Assembly: GCA_902800585.1 (NCBI GenBank)
Contig: CADCEW010000021.1
Span: 1 to 34,467 of the forward strand
Reading direction: 5' to 3'
Origin: an uncultured Prevotellaceae bacterium
GTDB lineage: Bacteria > Bacteroidota > Bacteroidia > Bacteroidales > Bacteroidaceae
DNA: 34,467 bases
Shown here piece by piece: positions 6,464-15,561 of this stretch. Numbering within the stretch: position 1 is the stretch's first letter; the number at the start of each line of letters is the position of its first letter. Made by a program: the position numbers and the translations under genes. The notes beneath the pieces were generated by a model. It saw only the letters and a program-made list of their open reading frames with translations. It searched no databases and was not told where the DNA came from.

Positions 6464-7717
6464 TTATTTTTTCAAGTATTTCTGAATCTTATCAAGTAAC
6501 TCTTCTACCCGGAAAGGCTTTGCCAGGAACTCATCACAACCTGCCTCTTTGGCTTCTCTGATATTCTCGTCAAAAGCATAGGCACTCAAAGCAATGACTG
6601 GTACGTCATGGTTGACCTCTTTAATGATGCGTGTAGCATCCAGACCATTCATGTCCGGCATCCGAATATCCATCAATATCAAGTCGGGGTGTTCATCCTC
6701 ACAAAGGGTAACAGCCTCGATGCCATTATGTGCACGTAACAATCGGTATCGTTTAGACAATACCACTCTTACCAGTTCGTAGTTGTTGTCCTCGTCTTCT
6801 GCAACCAAGATGATTGGAGCATTCTGCACATCGGTACGTGTACTGACACGAATGGTACGCGAATTGGTTGTGATTCGTGTATTCTTGTTGAGACCGCCGA
6901 TAGTTCCTTCAAAGGGAAGGACGAAACGGAAAGTGGAACCCTCACCCAAAGTGGAAGAGACACTGATCGTTCCTCCCAGTTTCTCCACGAGGATTTTACT
7001 GAGGGGAAGTCCGAGTCCATAACCGTTTTGCATGGTTTCGGCATCTTTTGATACATAGGTCTTAAAGATATGCTCGATGTCTTCCGGTGCTATTCCGGAA
7101 CCTGTGTCAGAGACAAAGAACTCCACTTCCTGACCATCGTTAACCATACGGTATCCGTAGGTAATACTGCCTTTTGAGGTATGCTTGAGTGAATTACCAA
7201 TGAGATTGGAGAAAATCTGCATAAGACGGTTACTGTCTGTATTCAAAGTAACAGTCATGTTGGGCTTTGACCAGATCATCTTCACATCCTCTGGACAACG
7301 GAATTTGAAAGTATTCTCAATGTTCTTGCAGAGTTCGTTGAGATTCGTCATGCTCTTCTTGATAGTGACCTCACCAGATTCTACTCTTGAAAGGTCGAGA
7401 ATCTCATTGATCAATGTGAGCAGGCGGGCATTATTGCTTTCAATAATCTCCATGTACTTTGTACGCTCTTCCTGAGAGTCTGTCTCACACATCACTCTGG
7501 AGAATCCCTCAATGGCATTAAGAGGGGTACGGATTTCATGGCTCATGTTGGCCAAGAAGAGAGATTTCATCTTACTCGCCTTCTCGGCTTTCTGAGCTTT
7601 CTCTTCGTATTCGGCCAATTTCTTCTTTGCAGCAAACAATTGCTCGTTTGCAGAATCAACCTTTGCATTGGCTTCTGCTATCTTCTGCAGAAGTAACTCA
7701 CGTTCATCTTGATTCAT
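6464..7717 (-). CDS. Soluble hybrid histidine kinase-response regulator
   Basis: A 417-residue cytosolic hybrid two-component protein. Residues 5-50 are a predicted coiled coil (EKAQKAEKASKMKSLF). The HisKA domain follows with phospho-acceptor His60 in MSHEIRTPLNAI, then HATPase_c with NLIGNSLKHT (N box), DTGSGI (G1) and GYGLGL (G2). The receiver domain from about 302 has AEDED, phospho-acceptor Asp350 in LMDIRMP, Ser378 and Lys400. There is no transmembrane or recognisable sensor domain and no DNA-binding output, so the signal must arrive through the coiled coil or a partner. Partner unknown; the downstream EEP membrane protein is a neighbour only. Confidence 0.93.
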   Translation of the reverse strand: MNQDERELLLQKIAEANAKVDSANEQLFAAKKKLAEYEEKAQKAEKASKMKSLFLANMSHEIRTPLNAIEGFSRVMCETDSQEERTKYMEIIESNNARLLTLINEILDLSRVESGEVTIKKSMTNLNELCKNIENTFKFRCPEDVKMIWSKPNMTVTLNTDSNRLMQIFSNLIGNSLKHTSKGSITYGYRMVNDGQEVEFFVSDTGSGIAPEDIEHIFKTYVSKDAETMQNGYGLGLPLSKILVEKLGGTISVSSTLGEGSTFRFVLPFEGTIGGLNKNTRITTNSRTIRVSTRTDVQNAPIILVAEDEDNNYELVRVVLSKRYRLLRAHNGIEAVTLCEDEHPDLILMDIRMPDMNGLDATRIIKEVNHDVPVIALSAYAFDENIREAKEAGCDEFLAKPFRVEELLDKIQKYLKK

Positions 7718-7748
7718 GTGATATCGCCAATTCTATATGTTTAAAATG

Positions 7749-7756
7749 CAAAGATA
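7749..7756 (-). promoter_or_regulatory. Promoter -7 element for histidine kinase gene
   Basis: The minus strand reads TATCTTTG, an exact TAnnTTTG. Transcription would start near 7742, about 25 nt before the ATG at 7717. A TTTG lies 24 bp upstream, a little far for a -33 element. Confidence 0.65.
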
Positions 7757-7794
7757 CAATATTTTTTGGCTAAAAACGAACAAATTAAAGAATT

Positions 7795-8973
7795 TTATCC
7801 TCTTTTTGCTTTTTCCCACGCTCCACTACTTTTATGGCTTCTTAAATAGGAAAAGCCTCTGAACACGTTCAGATTCATAAACAGGAAGTAGTAGGGTACA
7901 TAAAGAAGTTTGTTCTTCTTGCCTTTTTTCTCCAAGAGATAGCCTAAGAAGGCAGCAAGATAGAATAGGATTTGCAATATCCATATCCATGTGTAAACGG
8001 CGCCCCCCTTCAATAATACCAAGGCAACATTCAAGGGAATCAACAGCAACAGGGCAATAGGGGTGATGCTCCATCTAAGAACGCGGTGTGAAATAAACTG
8101 GAAGGCGACTACTGGTTGGCGGAAAGGATTCATCATTTTTCTCAACCACCAGATGCTTTGCAATCCTCCTGCAGCGATACGACGCTTACGCTTGGATTCT
8201 TCTGCGAGGTCTGCCGATCCATATTCCATGGCGTAGGCATCGGAGGTATAGGCAATCTTATAGCCTTTGTCAACCATTCGAAGCGACATGACGAAGTCAT
8301 CCAACAAGGCATTCTCTGGCATCGGCTCATAGAGTGCCCTTCGGATAGCACACAATTCACCTGGTGCACCCATGGCGGAATAGAACTCTCCGTCCAATCG
8401 CTTCAGTGCACTCTCATATTTCCAGTAGAGTCCTTCGCCCTCTGCCGCTGCCTGTCCCTCATGACGTGCTGCCACACGCTTTTCTCCAGATACGCATGCT
8501 ACCTGCGGATCCATGAAACAGCGCACAATCTCCTGAATAGATTTTGGATTCAACATCGTGTTGGCATCCGTCATCACAATCAGTTCGTCTTTCACCAGAC
8601 TAAGTCCGTGATTCAAAGCGGCAGTCTTACCACGACGCTCAGGTGAATATATCACCTCAACGTCATGGTATTTTGCCAATAAATCGTTTGTGGAATCATT
8701 AGAGCCGTCTGTTACCCATACTACATGCAATTTCGGATATGCTATCTGACGGGTATTCTCCATCTTGACATCTACGATGTCCTGCTCATTGTAGGCACAA
8801 ATCATTAATGTTACTTCTGGCAGTTCCTCCTCGGATGGTAAGGGCGTCTTCTGAGGTTTTCCCTTGAATAGCCGTTTGATGCACACTAACAGCCATAAGA
8901 GTATTCCATATCCGATATAGGTATAGAACACAAGGAACAGGCATATCCAGAAAAATACTTTTAATGTTGTCAT
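7795..8973 (-). CDS. Processive-type family 2 glycosyltransferase, membrane protein
   Basis: A 392-residue GT2 enzyme of the poly-GlcNAc synthase / hyaluronan synthase type. An N-terminal membrane segment (about 6-31) precedes a GT-A domain beginning VTLMICAYNE. Visible motifs are VTDGSNDST (Asp89), MTDAN (Asp136, the DxD-like metal site), the acceptor/base region LLDDF (Asp225-226) and KRKRRIAAGGLQSIWW in place of Q-x-x-R-W. Two or three further hydrophobic stretches lie between about 300 and 370. It probably makes a surface polysaccharide or glycolipid, substrate not readable. It begins 11 bp after rng and is likely in that transcript. Confidence 0.88.
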   Translation of the reverse strand: MTTLKVFFWICLFLVFYTYIGYGILLWLLVCIKRLFKGKPQKTPLPSEEELPEVTLMICAYNEQDIVDVKMENTRQIAYPKLHVVWVTDGSNDSTNDLLAKYHDVEVIYSPERRGKTAALNHGLSLVKDELIVMTDANTMLNPKSIQEIVRCFMDPQVACVSGEKRVAARHEGQAAAEGEGLYWKYESALKRLDGEFYSAMGAPGELCAIRRALYEPMPENALLDDFVMSLRMVDKGYKIAYTSDAYAMEYGSADLAEESKRKRRIAAGGLQSIWWLRKMMNPFRQPVVAFQFISHRVLRWSITPIALLLLIPLNVALVLLKGGAVYTWIWILQILFYLAAFLGYLLEKKGKKNKLLYVPYYFLFMNLNVFRGFSYLRSHKSSGAWEKAKRG

Positions 8974-8984
8974 GGGATTGAAAA

Positions 8985-10562
8985 TTATTCATTGGTCTCT
9001 ATTTCTTCCTGCATGTCAATATACTGGCGGTCCTTATCGTAGAACTCGTATTGGAGAAACGCCAGTTTCTGAGAAGGTACAATCCGTAGTCCCCATCCGT
9101 ATTTCATCTGCCAGCGGCGTTTCAGTGAAACGACGCCTTGGTTGATATAGGCGGCGACATAAGGATGTACGTGTAACGAGAAACTCTTTACACCGATCTT
9201 GTTGACTAAACGGTCAATTTTACTCTCTAACTGATCTGTAAACAGGATGGATGACTTAATCTTTCCTTTTCCAAAACAGGTTGGACAAGTCTCTTCAACA
9301 TTGACATCCATAGCAGGACGTACACGCTGACGGGTAATCTGCATCAAGCCGAACTTGCTTAATGGTAGGATGTTGTGGCGTGCACGGTCTTTCTGCATGT
9401 TCTTACACATCCGTTCATAAAGCATCTGACGGTCTTCTGCAAGATTCATGTCAATGAAGTCGACGACGATAATACCTCCCATATCCCTCAGACGTAGCTG
9501 GCGTGCCAGTTCATCGGCAGCACCAAGATTCACCTCTAAGGCATTGGCTTCTTGTCCGTTCTCTGCACGGGTACGATTACCGCTATTCACGTCTACGACA
9601 TGCATTGCCTCCGTGTGCTGGATAATCAGGTAGGCACCGCGTTTGTAGTTGACGGTCCGTCCAAAAGAAGATTTCAGTTGTTTCGTGACATTGAAATTGT
9701 CGAAGATAGGCACAGTACCTGTATATAGCTTCACGATGTCTTTCTTGTCGGGTGCGATGAGTCCCACATAGTCTTTTACCTGTTGGAATATCTCCTCGTC
9801 ATTGACATAAATACCATCGTAAGTGGGGTCGAAGAGGTCACGTAGCATGGCTACGGCTCTTCCTGTCTCTTCAAAAGCCAGTTGCGGAATCGTTGTCGCT
9901 TTCTGTGCTTTAGTAATCGTGTCCTCCCAGCGTTTCAGCAATACCTTCAGTTCGGCGTCAAGTTCTGCGACGCGCTTTCCTTCTGCGGATGTTCTGACGA
10001 TAACACCGAAATTCTTGGGTTTGATACTTTGTACAAGTTGTTTGAGGCGTGTGCGTTCTTCGCTTTTCTTAATTTTGGATGAAACAGAAACCTTATCCTG
10101 GAAAGGCATCAACACCATGAATCTTCCGGCAAAACTGATTTCACATGTCAGTCGTGGACCTTTAGTGTTGATAGGTTCCTTAACGACCTGAACAAGAATT
10201 TCCTGTCCTTGTTTCAGGGTAGTCTGTACGCTTCCTTCTTTTGGAAGGTCTGGTTGTCGACTGGCTTTTGCCATAGGGAAAAGCCGTTTCATGTCACTGC
10301 GTACCTGTTTAAGATACTTCTCGTAAGAGTTGAATTGAGTTCCTAAGTCAAGATAGTGTAGGAAAGCATCACGTTCAGAACCCACATCCACGAAGCATGC
10401 GTTCAGTCCGGGCATGAGTTTACGTACTTTGCCCAGATAGATGTTGCCGACAGAAAAAGATGCCTCCCGCTTTTCGTTCTGGTATTCTACCAGATCCTTG
10501 TCTTCAAGCAAGGCAATGGATATTTCTTTCGGCTGGACGTCAATGATTACTTCACTGTTCAT
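8985..10562 (-). CDS. rng: Ribonuclease E/G family endoribonuclease
   Basis: A 525-residue RNase G-type enzyme that cuts single-stranded AU-rich RNA in 5' rRNA maturation and mRNA decay. The S1-like RNA-binding part starts at about residue 36 (SFSVGNIYLGKV). The catalytic region holds HVVDVNSGNR (Asp324) and VVDFIDMN with the metal-binding Asp368 and Asp371. The zinc-link CPTC (Cys426, Cys429) for dimerisation is intact. There is no long C-terminal degradosome scaffold. The ATG at 10560-10562 follows an A-rich stretch. The gap to the upstream small gene contains an inverted repeat; RNase E in other bacteria controls its own mRNA through 5' leader structure, so autoregulation is conceivable. 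Confidence 0.94.
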   Translation of the reverse strand: MNSEVIIDVQPKEISIALLEDKDLVEYQNEKREASFSVGNIYLGKVRKLMPGLNACFVDVGSERDAFLHYLDLGTQFNSYEKYLKQVRSDMKRLFPMAKASRQPDLPKEGSVQTTLKQGQEILVQVVKEPINTKGPRLTCEISFAGRFMVLMPFQDKVSVSSKIKKSEERTRLKQLVQSIKPKNFGVIVRTSAEGKRVAELDAELKVLLKRWEDTITKAQKATTIPQLAFEETGRAVAMLRDLFDPTYDGIYVNDEEIFQQVKDYVGLIAPDKKDIVKLYTGTVPIFDNFNVTKQLKSSFGRTVNYKRGAYLIIQHTEAMHVVDVNSGNRTRAENGQEANALEVNLGAADELARQLRLRDMGGIIVVDFIDMNLAEDRQMLYERMCKNMQKDRARHNILPLSKFGLMQITRQRVRPAMDVNVEETCPTCFGKGKIKSSILFTDQLESKIDRLVNKIGVKSFSLHVHPYVAAYINQGVVSLKRRWQMKYGWGLRIVPSQKLAFLQYEFYDKDRQYIDMQEEIETNE

Positions 10563-10591
10563 TCTTAACTCATTTTTTTTTAACGGAAAGG

Positions 10592-10625
10592 GTGCACTAA
10601 ATCATCCGTAGAATCATTAGTACAC
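10592..10625 (-). promoter_or_regulatory. Inverted repeat in rng leader
   Basis: GTGCACTAA (10592-10600) pairs with TTAGTACAC (10617-10625), 8 of 9 bases, over a 16-nt loop. On the minus strand no U tract follows at once (an A9 run comes later), so it is not a clear terminator. It lies 30-63 nt upstream of the rng ATG and could be a processing or regulatory hairpin. Confidence 0.5.
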
Positions 10626-10654
10626 TCCTTTCATTTTTCCTTATTTAGCAAGAC

Positions 10655-10744
10655 TTACTTGCTCTTGTGACGATTCTTGCGCAGTCTCTTCTTACGCTTG
10701 TGAGTTGCCATCTTGTGGCCCTTCTTCTTTTTTCCGTTTGGCAT
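10655..10744 (-). CDS. 29-residue Lys/Arg-rich ribosomal-like small protein
   Basis: The frame reads MPNGKKKKGHKMATHKRKKR then LRKNRHKSK and stops. Eleven Lys and four Arg out of 29 residues, no acidic residues, and codons like those of the neighbours argue for a real, rRNA-bound protein. I recall very similar tiny proteins across Bacteroidota next to hup/rng, often left unannotated; whether it equals the additional ribosomal proteins seen in Bacteroidota ribosome structures I cannot confirm. It starts 27 bp after HU and precedes rng by 92 bp, so it is likely transcribed from the HU promoter. It is below usual gene-calling length. Confidence 0.75.
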   Translation of the reverse strand: MPNGKKKKGHKMATHKRKKRLRKNRHKSK

Positions 10745-10771
10745 AATAATATGATTTAAATGTTTATTGTT

Positions 10772-11047
10772 TTATTTCATCTTCGATATGAAGCTCTTAG
10801 CGGGCTTGAATGCCGGAAAGTCGTGGGCATCAATCACTAAGGTTGTATTCTTGGAGATATTACGTGCAGTCTTTTTGGCACGATGCTTGACGGTGAACGT
10901 ACCGAAACCGCGCAAATACACGTTTTCCTTTTGAACTGCCATGCTCTGGCGTATTTCTTCCATGAAAGCCTCCACTGTGGCTGCTACGTCTTTCTTTGCA
11001 AGACCTGTGTCCTCAACAATCTTGTTGATAATCTCTGCTTTAGTCAT
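10772..11047 (-). CDS. hup: HU-family DNA-binding protein
   Basis: A 91-residue nucleoid protein of the HU/IHF family, dimeric and DNA-bending. The N-terminal helices MTKAEIINKIVEDTGLAKKD and VAATVEAFMEEIRQSM are standard. The beta-arm region runs VYLRGFGTFTVKHRAKKTARN, and the C-terminus PAFKPAKSFISKMK matches the family's P-x-F-K-P-x-K ending. It has its own promoter (11090-11097). The downstream 29-residue ribosomal-like protein and rng are in the same direction. This is the ordinary short HU, different from the longer HU-like protein at the left edge. Confidence 0.95.
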   Translation of the reverse strand: MTKAEIINKIVEDTGLAKKDVAATVEAFMEEIRQSMAVQKENVYLRGFGTFTVKHRAKKTARNISKNTTLVIDAHDFPAFKPAKSFISKMK

Positions 11048-11089
11048 CTTTTTTATCTATTATTTATATGATGTTTTGATTTCGGACTG

Positions 11090-11097
11090 CAAAGATA
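11090..11097 (-). promoter_or_regulatory. Promoter -7 element for hup
   Basis: The minus strand reads TATCTTTG, an exact TAnnTTTG, about 42 bp upstream of the hup ATG. Only a weak TTTC-like -33 candidate is seen about 20 bp further up. Confidence 0.65.
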
Positions 11098-11189
11098 CTG
11101 ATTTTCAGTGGGAAACGAAAATTTTCTTGCAACTTTTTTTGAAAAAAAGATATTTTTTGATGTACATTATATATAAAAGAGGTGAAAAC

Positions 11190-11792
11190 CTATTTTATTT
11201 GTTGCAGTCGGGCAATATATTTGCCTAAAATGTCGAATTCGATATTGACAACACTGCCTATTTTGATGTCACAGAAGTTAGTGTGTTCGAAAGTGTAGGG
11301 GATGATGGCAACAGTGAAAGTGTTAGCCGTAGGATTACATACCGTCAGGGAAACACCGTTGACAGACACTGAACCTTTGTCGACCGTGAAATAACCGTTA
11401 CGTGCCATCTCTGGGTCATCCTTGTATTCAAATGTAAAATAGACGGAGCCATTGGCGTCCTCTACGGCAATACATTTCGCTGTCTCGTCCACATGTCCTT
11501 GTACGATATGCCCGTCTAACCGTCCGTTCATCAGCATTGAACGTTCTACATTCACCTTGTCGCCCACTTGTAGCAGACCGAGATTGGAACGCTCCAGCGT
11601 TTCTTTCATGGCGGTCACCGTATAGGTGCCGTTCTCAATGCTGACGACGGTGAGGCAAACGCCATTGTGTGATACACTTTGGTCAATGCCCAGTTCATCC
11701 ACGAAAGAGCAACGTAAAGTGAAATCAATATTATCCCTGTCTCTCTTGATGGCTACGACGGTAGCAAACTCTTCTATAATACCGGAAAACAT
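11190..11792 (-). CDS. ribE: Riboflavin synthase, alpha subunit
   Basis: Joins two molecules of 6,7-dimethyl-8-ribityllumazine to give riboflavin, the last step of the pathway. At 200 residues it has normal length and the typical duplicated lumazine-binding domains. The N-terminus MFSGIIEEFATV is diagnostic. NGVCLTV in repeat 1 and NGVSLTV in repeat 2 are the internally repeated motifs, and GHIVQGHVD follows the first. The ATG at 11790-11792 lies 25 nt beyond the U tract of the structured RNA at 11817-12012, so expression may depend on that leader. No other riboflavin gene is nearby. Confidence 0.96.
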   Translation of the reverse strand: MFSGIIEEFATVVAIKRDRDNIDFTLRCSFVDELGIDQSVSHNGVCLTVVSIENGTYTVTAMKETLERSNLGLLQVGDKVNVERSMLMNGRLDGHIVQGHVDETAKCIAVEDANGSVYFTFEYKDDPEMARNGYFTVDKGSVSVNGVSLTVCNPTANTFTVAIIPYTFEHTNFCDIKIGSVVNIEFDILGKYIARLQQIK

Positions 11793-11816
11793 ATGCTAAA
11801 AAGTTAATTGTTACAT

Positions 11817-12012
11817 AAAAAAGAAGGGGCGCATCGAGGATGTGATGAAAACTCCTTTTTTATAAGATTCGAGCGCTCTTTACCTTTGTAATCCACCGGT
11901 TTTTCAACTTCCCGTCAGGGATGTGGCCCGCCATTAGCAGAAGAAGACTGCTCCGTTTTCAGTGTTCATTTGATGAGTATCCCGATCGAATCGATACGAC
12001 CCCTGTTCTTTC
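11817..12012 (-). ncRNA. Structured RNA upstream of ribE (candidate riboswitch/attenuator or free ncRNA)
   Basis: From a promoter at 12018-12025 the minus strand encodes about 196 nt closed by a long stem: 12010-11993 pairs with 11836-11821 (5 + 4 + 7 bp with a 2-nt and a 1-nt bulge). Inside follow GGGAU with AUCCU (11983-11979 / 11841-11837), UGAAAAC with GUUUUCA (11961-11955 / 11852-11846), a hairpin AGCAG-loop-CUGCU (11936-11952), and UCCC-UGAC-GGGA. The 3' arm runs into UUUUUU (11822-11817), like an intrinsic terminator, 25 nt before the ribE ATG. I compared it by eye with the FMN, cobalamin, TPP, THF and ZTP consensus and found no match. A 6S-like RNA of similar length is another possibility. 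This RNA, its promoter and the glyA terminator fill the 346-bp gap. Confidence 0.6.
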
Positions 12013-12017
12013 TGCTG

Positions 12018-12025
12018 CAAATATA
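12018..12025 (-). promoter_or_regulatory. Promoter -7 element for structured RNA and ribE
   Basis: The minus strand reads TATATTTG (TAnnTTTG). The predicted start near 12012 coincides with the outer end of the RNA's closing stem, which supports both calls. No clear -33 element. Confidence 0.7.
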
Positions 12026-12085
12026 CGAAAAAAATCTCATAGTTGGTTCGTCTTGCCTCCTAAATTCTATCTTAAAAAAATAAAA

Positions 12086-12117
12086 AAACGACTCCGATAA
12101 ATCATCCGGAGTCGTTT
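12086..12117 (-). terminator. Intrinsic terminator after glyA
   Basis: AAACGACTCCG (12086-12096) pairs with CGGAGTCGTTT (12107-12117) over a 10-nt loop. Read on the minus strand the stem is followed by a T-rich run (TTTTATTTTTTT). It ends 22 bp after the glyA stop. Confidence 0.92.
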
Positions 12118-12138
12118 CTTTCTATCGTAGTGTATTGA

Positions 12139-13419
12139 TTAATAAGCGAAAAGGGGATAATCCTTCATCTTATCGTTGACACGCTGGCGAACGCTTGCAA
12201 TGACTTGCTCGTTCTCAGGATCGTTCAGTACTTCCTCGATCCATTCAGCAATCTGTACCATCAAGTCCTCTTTTGCACCACGAGTGGTGATAGCAGGAGT
12301 ACCTAAACGGATACCACTTGTCTGGAAAGCAGAGCGCGTATCGAATGGAACCATGTTTTTGTTGACTGTGATGTCAGCGGCAACAAGAGCATTCTCAGCC
12401 ACCTTACCTGTCAATTCAGGATATTTTGAGCGCAGGTCTACCAGCATGGAGTGGTTATCTGTACCACCGCTGACGATGCCGAAGCCACGCTTTACCAGTT
12501 CCTCTGCAAGAACCTTAGCATTTTTCTGCACCTGCTTAGCCCACTCTTTGAACTCAGGCTGCAAAGCTTCACCGAAGGCAACTGCCTTGGCAGCGATAAC
12601 ATGCTCCAGTGGACCGCCTTGCTGTCCGGGGAATACAGCGGAGTTCAACAGTTGCGACATCTTCTTGACAACACCCTTTGGTGTGGTGTAACCCCAAGGA
12701 TTGTCGAAGTCCTTACCTAAGAGGATGATACCGCCACGAGGACCACGCAGGGTCTTATGTGTTGTAGAGGTCACGATATGGGCATATTTCACAGGATTCT
12801 CCAACAAGCCTGCTGCAATCAGTCCTGCAGGATGTGCCATGTCAATCATCAGCAAAGCACCTACCTTGTCGGCAATCTCACGCATACGCTTGTAGTCCCA
12901 CTCACGACTGTAGGCACTGCCGCCACCGATAATCAGTTTGGGTTTGTGCTCCAATGCCAACTGTTCCATCTCGTCATAGTCCACACGACCTGTCTCTTTG
13001 TTGAGGTTATAGCCAACGGGTTTGTAAAGGATACCGCTGGTATTCACCAGAGAACCGTGAGAGAGGTGACCGCCGTGATCCAGATTCAGACCCATGAAAC
13101 AATCACCAGGTTTTAGTACTGCCAGCAGTACAGCGGCATTAGCCTGTGCACCGGAGTGAGGCTGTACGTTAGCATACTCTGCACCAAATAGTTTGCATAC
13201 ACGGTCGATAGCCAGTTGTTCTACCTCATCAACGACTTGGCAGCCGCCATAATAACGATGACCAGGATAGCCTTCAGCGTATTTGTTGGTCAAATAACTG
13301 CCCATGGCTTCCATCACTTGATCGCTGACGAAGTTCTCAGACGCAATCAGTTCGATACCTTTCAACTGACGTTGGTGTTCTTTTTCGATTAGTTCGAAAA
13401 TCGTGTTGTCTCTTTTCAT
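12139..13419 (-). CDS. glyA: Serine hydroxymethyltransferase
   Basis: A PLP enzyme that interconverts serine and glycine while loading one-carbon units on tetrahydrofolate. The 426-residue length is normal. Motifs seen: LIASENFVS near the N-terminus, [15 protein letters not shown] (folate/PLP contacts), [22 protein letters not shown], and [15 protein letters not shown] with the PLP-binding Lys222. The ATG at 13417-13419 lies 41 bp after the rho stop and no TAnnTTTG promoter is visible in the gap, so glyA is probably co-transcribed with rho. A strong terminator follows. Confidence 0.98.
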   Translation of the reverse strand: MKRDNTIFELIEKEHQRQLKGIELIASENFVSDQVMEAMGSYLTNKYAEGYPGHRYYGGCQVVDEVEQLAIDRVCKLFGAEYANVQPHSGAQANAAVLLAVLKPGDCFMGLNLDHGGHLSHGSLVNTSGILYKPVGYNLNKETGRVDYDEMEQLALEHKPKLIIGGGSAYSREWDYKRMREIADKVGALLMIDMAHPAGLIAAGLLENPVKYAHIVTSTTHKTLRGPRGGIILLGKDFDNPWGYTTPKGVVKKMSQLLNSAVFPGQQGGPLEHVIAAKAVAFGEALQPEFKEWAKQVQKNAKVLAEELVKRGFGIVSGGTDNHSMLVDLRSKYPELTGKVAENALVAADITVNKNMVPFDTRSAFQTSGIRLGTPAITTRGAKEDLMVQIAEWIEEVLNDPENEQVIASVRQRVNDKMKDYPLFAY

Positions 13420-13460
13420 TGTTATTTTTTCTTTATTTCGTTATTACATTATTTCTCCTT

Positions 13461-15389
13461 TTAGCCATTCATCGACAGCAGGAACTCCTCGTTAGAGTGC
13501 GTCTGCACCAGTCTGTCTCGTACCGTATTCATCGCCTCGATAGGATTCATCTCTGCAATGAACTTACGGATGATCCACATGCGGTTGAGCGTTGTCTGGT
13601 CTTGCAGCAACTCATCACGACGAGTAGAAGAGAGTACAAGGTTGACAGCAGGATAGACACGCTTATTGGCAAGCATACGGTCGAGTTGCAACTCAGAGTT
13701 ACCAGTACCTTTGAACTCCTCGAAGATGACCTCATCCATCTTAGAACCGGTATCTGTCAGGGCAGTTGCGATGATGGTCAGCGAACCACCGTTCTCGATA
13801 TTACGGGCAGCACCGAAGAAACGCTTCGGCTTCTGTAGGGCATTGGCATCCACACCACCTGTCAAAACCTTACCGGAAGCAGGTGCTACTGTGTTGTAGG
13901 CACGTGCCAGACGGGTGATAGAGTCAAGGAAAATGACGACATCGTGACCACATTCCACCATGCGTTTTGCTTTCTCCAACACGATACCTGCAATCTTCAC
14001 GTGTCGGTCGGCAGGCTCATCAAAAGTAGAAGCGATGACTTCTGCATTGACGGTACGTGCCATATCCGTTACTTCCTCAGGGCGCTCGTCGATGAGCAGC
14101 ATCATGATATAAGCCTCGGGATGGTTGGCAGCAATGGCATTGGCGATATCCTTCATCAAGATGGTCTTACCTGTCTTCGGCTGTGCCACAATGAGGGCAC
14201 GCTGTCCTTTACCAATCGGTGAGAAGAGGTCTACAATGCGGACAGACGGATTCGTGGTGGCAGGATCGCCGCACAGAGTGAATTTCTCGTCAGGGAAGAG
14301 TGGGGTGAGGTGTTCGAAACTCACGCGGTCACGTACTTCCTGCGGCTGACGACCATTGATGGTCTTCACGTCTGTCATTGCAAAGTACTTCTCATTGTCG
14401 TGGGGAGGACGTACCGTGCAGGCAACGACGTCACCGGTCTTCAGTCCGTATTTCTTGATTTGCTGTGGACTCACATAAATATCATCGGGAGATGACAGAT
14501 AGTTATAGTCGCTGGAACGCAGGAAACCATAACCGTCCTGCAGCAACTCCAACACACCATTGCCGTCGATGAGGTCGGCAAAGTCGTATCTTTCAACAAC
14601 AGGAGCGTTGCGTGTTGCCGTATAACTGACCACTGGTTCTTGCGGCATAACAACAGGTGCAGGCTGACTCATCGGACGATCGAAGATATCGAGGGTAGGG
14701 ATGGCCTCACCATCTTCAATAGGCAGATCGACAACCGTAATGAAATCCGTTCCATCACCTGGGTCACCTTCCCAGACACTCTCACCGTCATCCAGATAAC
14801 CTCCTGTCTGAGGAATGGGTGCAACAGGCACTTCTGCTTCTTCTTCGGCGAACATAGGAGTCTCCTCCTGTGCCTCTTCTGCCGGAGTTTCTATAGGAGT
14901 TTCTATAGGAGTCTCTGCAGCAGCCTCTTGGGCAGCCTTCTCCGCAGCCTCACGAGCAGCAATCTCTTCCAACTCTTTCTTGGATTTACGACCGCGTTTC
15001 TTGGGTGCAGGCTTCTCTTCTACAACAGGTGCGGCGGCAGTTTCTGCCTGCTGTTCCTCTTGTTTCTTTGCCTCTGCAGCGTCTGCCTCAGCGAAGAGAG
15101 CGTCCAATGAAGGCTTCTTCTCCTTGGCAGTCTTACTTGTCTTCGTGTCTAAGTTCTCACCGTCGGCACCGTTGACAGTATATACCTTATCATTATCTTT
15201 CTTAGTAATACGTGTACGCTTACGCTTGGAAACCCCTCCGTTAGCGGCAGAGTCTTCCGCTGCTTTGTCGAGGATGGCATAGATGACGGTCTCCAACTCG
15301 TCATTCTGCGACACTTTCACACCGAGTTCACTGGCTATCTCCATCAATTGGGGGATATCCATTTGTTCTAATTCATTCTTCGTATACAT
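13461..15389 (-). CDS. rho: Transcription termination factor Rho with N-terminal extension
   Basis: Hexameric RNA-dependent ATPase that ends untranslated transcripts. Counting from ATG 15387-15389, 642 residues against about 420 in E. coli. A SAP-like N-terminus ([20 protein letters not shown]) precedes about 200 residues rich in Lys, Glu and Ala, including [14 protein letters not shown]; then the cold-shock RNA-binding domain (about 275-350, [21 protein letters not shown]) and the ATPase with Walker [12 protein letters not shown] ten codons upstream is open but the ATG matches the Rho N-terminus. Long inserts here are usual in Bacteroidota Rho and may add RNA binding or condensate formation. 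Own promoter at 15511-15518. Confidence 0.95.
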   Translation of the reverse strand: MYTKNELEQMDIPQLMEIASELGVKVSQNDELETVIYAILDKAAEDSAANGGVSKRKRTRITKKDNDKVYTVNGADGENLDTKTSKTAKEKKPSLDALFAEADAAEAKKQEEQQAETAAAPVVEEKPAPKKRGRKSKKELEEIAAREAAEKAAQEAAAETPIETPIETPAEEAQEETPMFAEEEAEVPVAPIPQTGGYLDDGESVWEGDPGDGTDFITVVDLPIEDGEAIPTLDIFDRPMSQPAPVVMPQEPVVSYTATRNAPVVERYDFADLIDGNGVLELLQDGYGFLRSSDYNYLSSPDDIYVSPQQIKKYGLKTGDVVACTVRPPHDNEKYFAMTDVKTINGRQPQEVRDRVSFEHLTPLFPDEKFTLCGDPATTNPSVRIVDLFSPIGKGQRALIVAQPKTGKTILMKDIANAIAANHPEAYIMMLLIDERPEEVTDMARTVNAEVIASTFDEPADRHVKIAGIVLEKAKRMVECGHDVVIFLDSITRLARAYNTVAPASGKVLTGGVDANALQKPKRFFGAARNIENGGSLTIIATALTDTGSKMDEVIFEEFKGTGNSELQLDRMLANKRVYPAVNLVLSSTRRDELLQDQTTLNRMWIIRKFIAEMNPIEAMNTVRDRLVQTHSNEEFLLSMNG

Positions 15390-15510
15390 ACTATAATCAG
15401 TATTCGTCTTTAAAATCAATAATTAAAAATAGGGGAAATGCTTCACGAAGGGAAACACCTTGATTGAAAATGAATCCTTCTTGATAGGACTGCATTCTGA
15501 AAATCGACTG

Positions 15511-15518
15511 CAAAAGTA
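15511..15518 (-). promoter_or_regulatory. Promoter -7 element for rho
   Basis: The minus strand reads TACTTTTG (TAnnTTTG). The start would be near 15504, giving rho a leader of about 115 nt, consistent with the leader-mediated control known for rho genes. The 327-bp gap 15390-15716 otherwise holds the divergent promoter and hairpin array described next. Confidence 0.7.
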
Positions 15519-15561
15519 CACAAAATATTTTAAACCGCCAAACAATTTCAGGGAATTTTTC

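Noticed and set aside
11817..12012. FMN or cobalamin riboswitch upstream of ribE
   Set aside because: Short pieces resemble parts of the cobalamin and FMN cores (GCCAC...GGGAAG, GGTGGATT), but the defining sequences of both classes are missing, so no named class is claimed.
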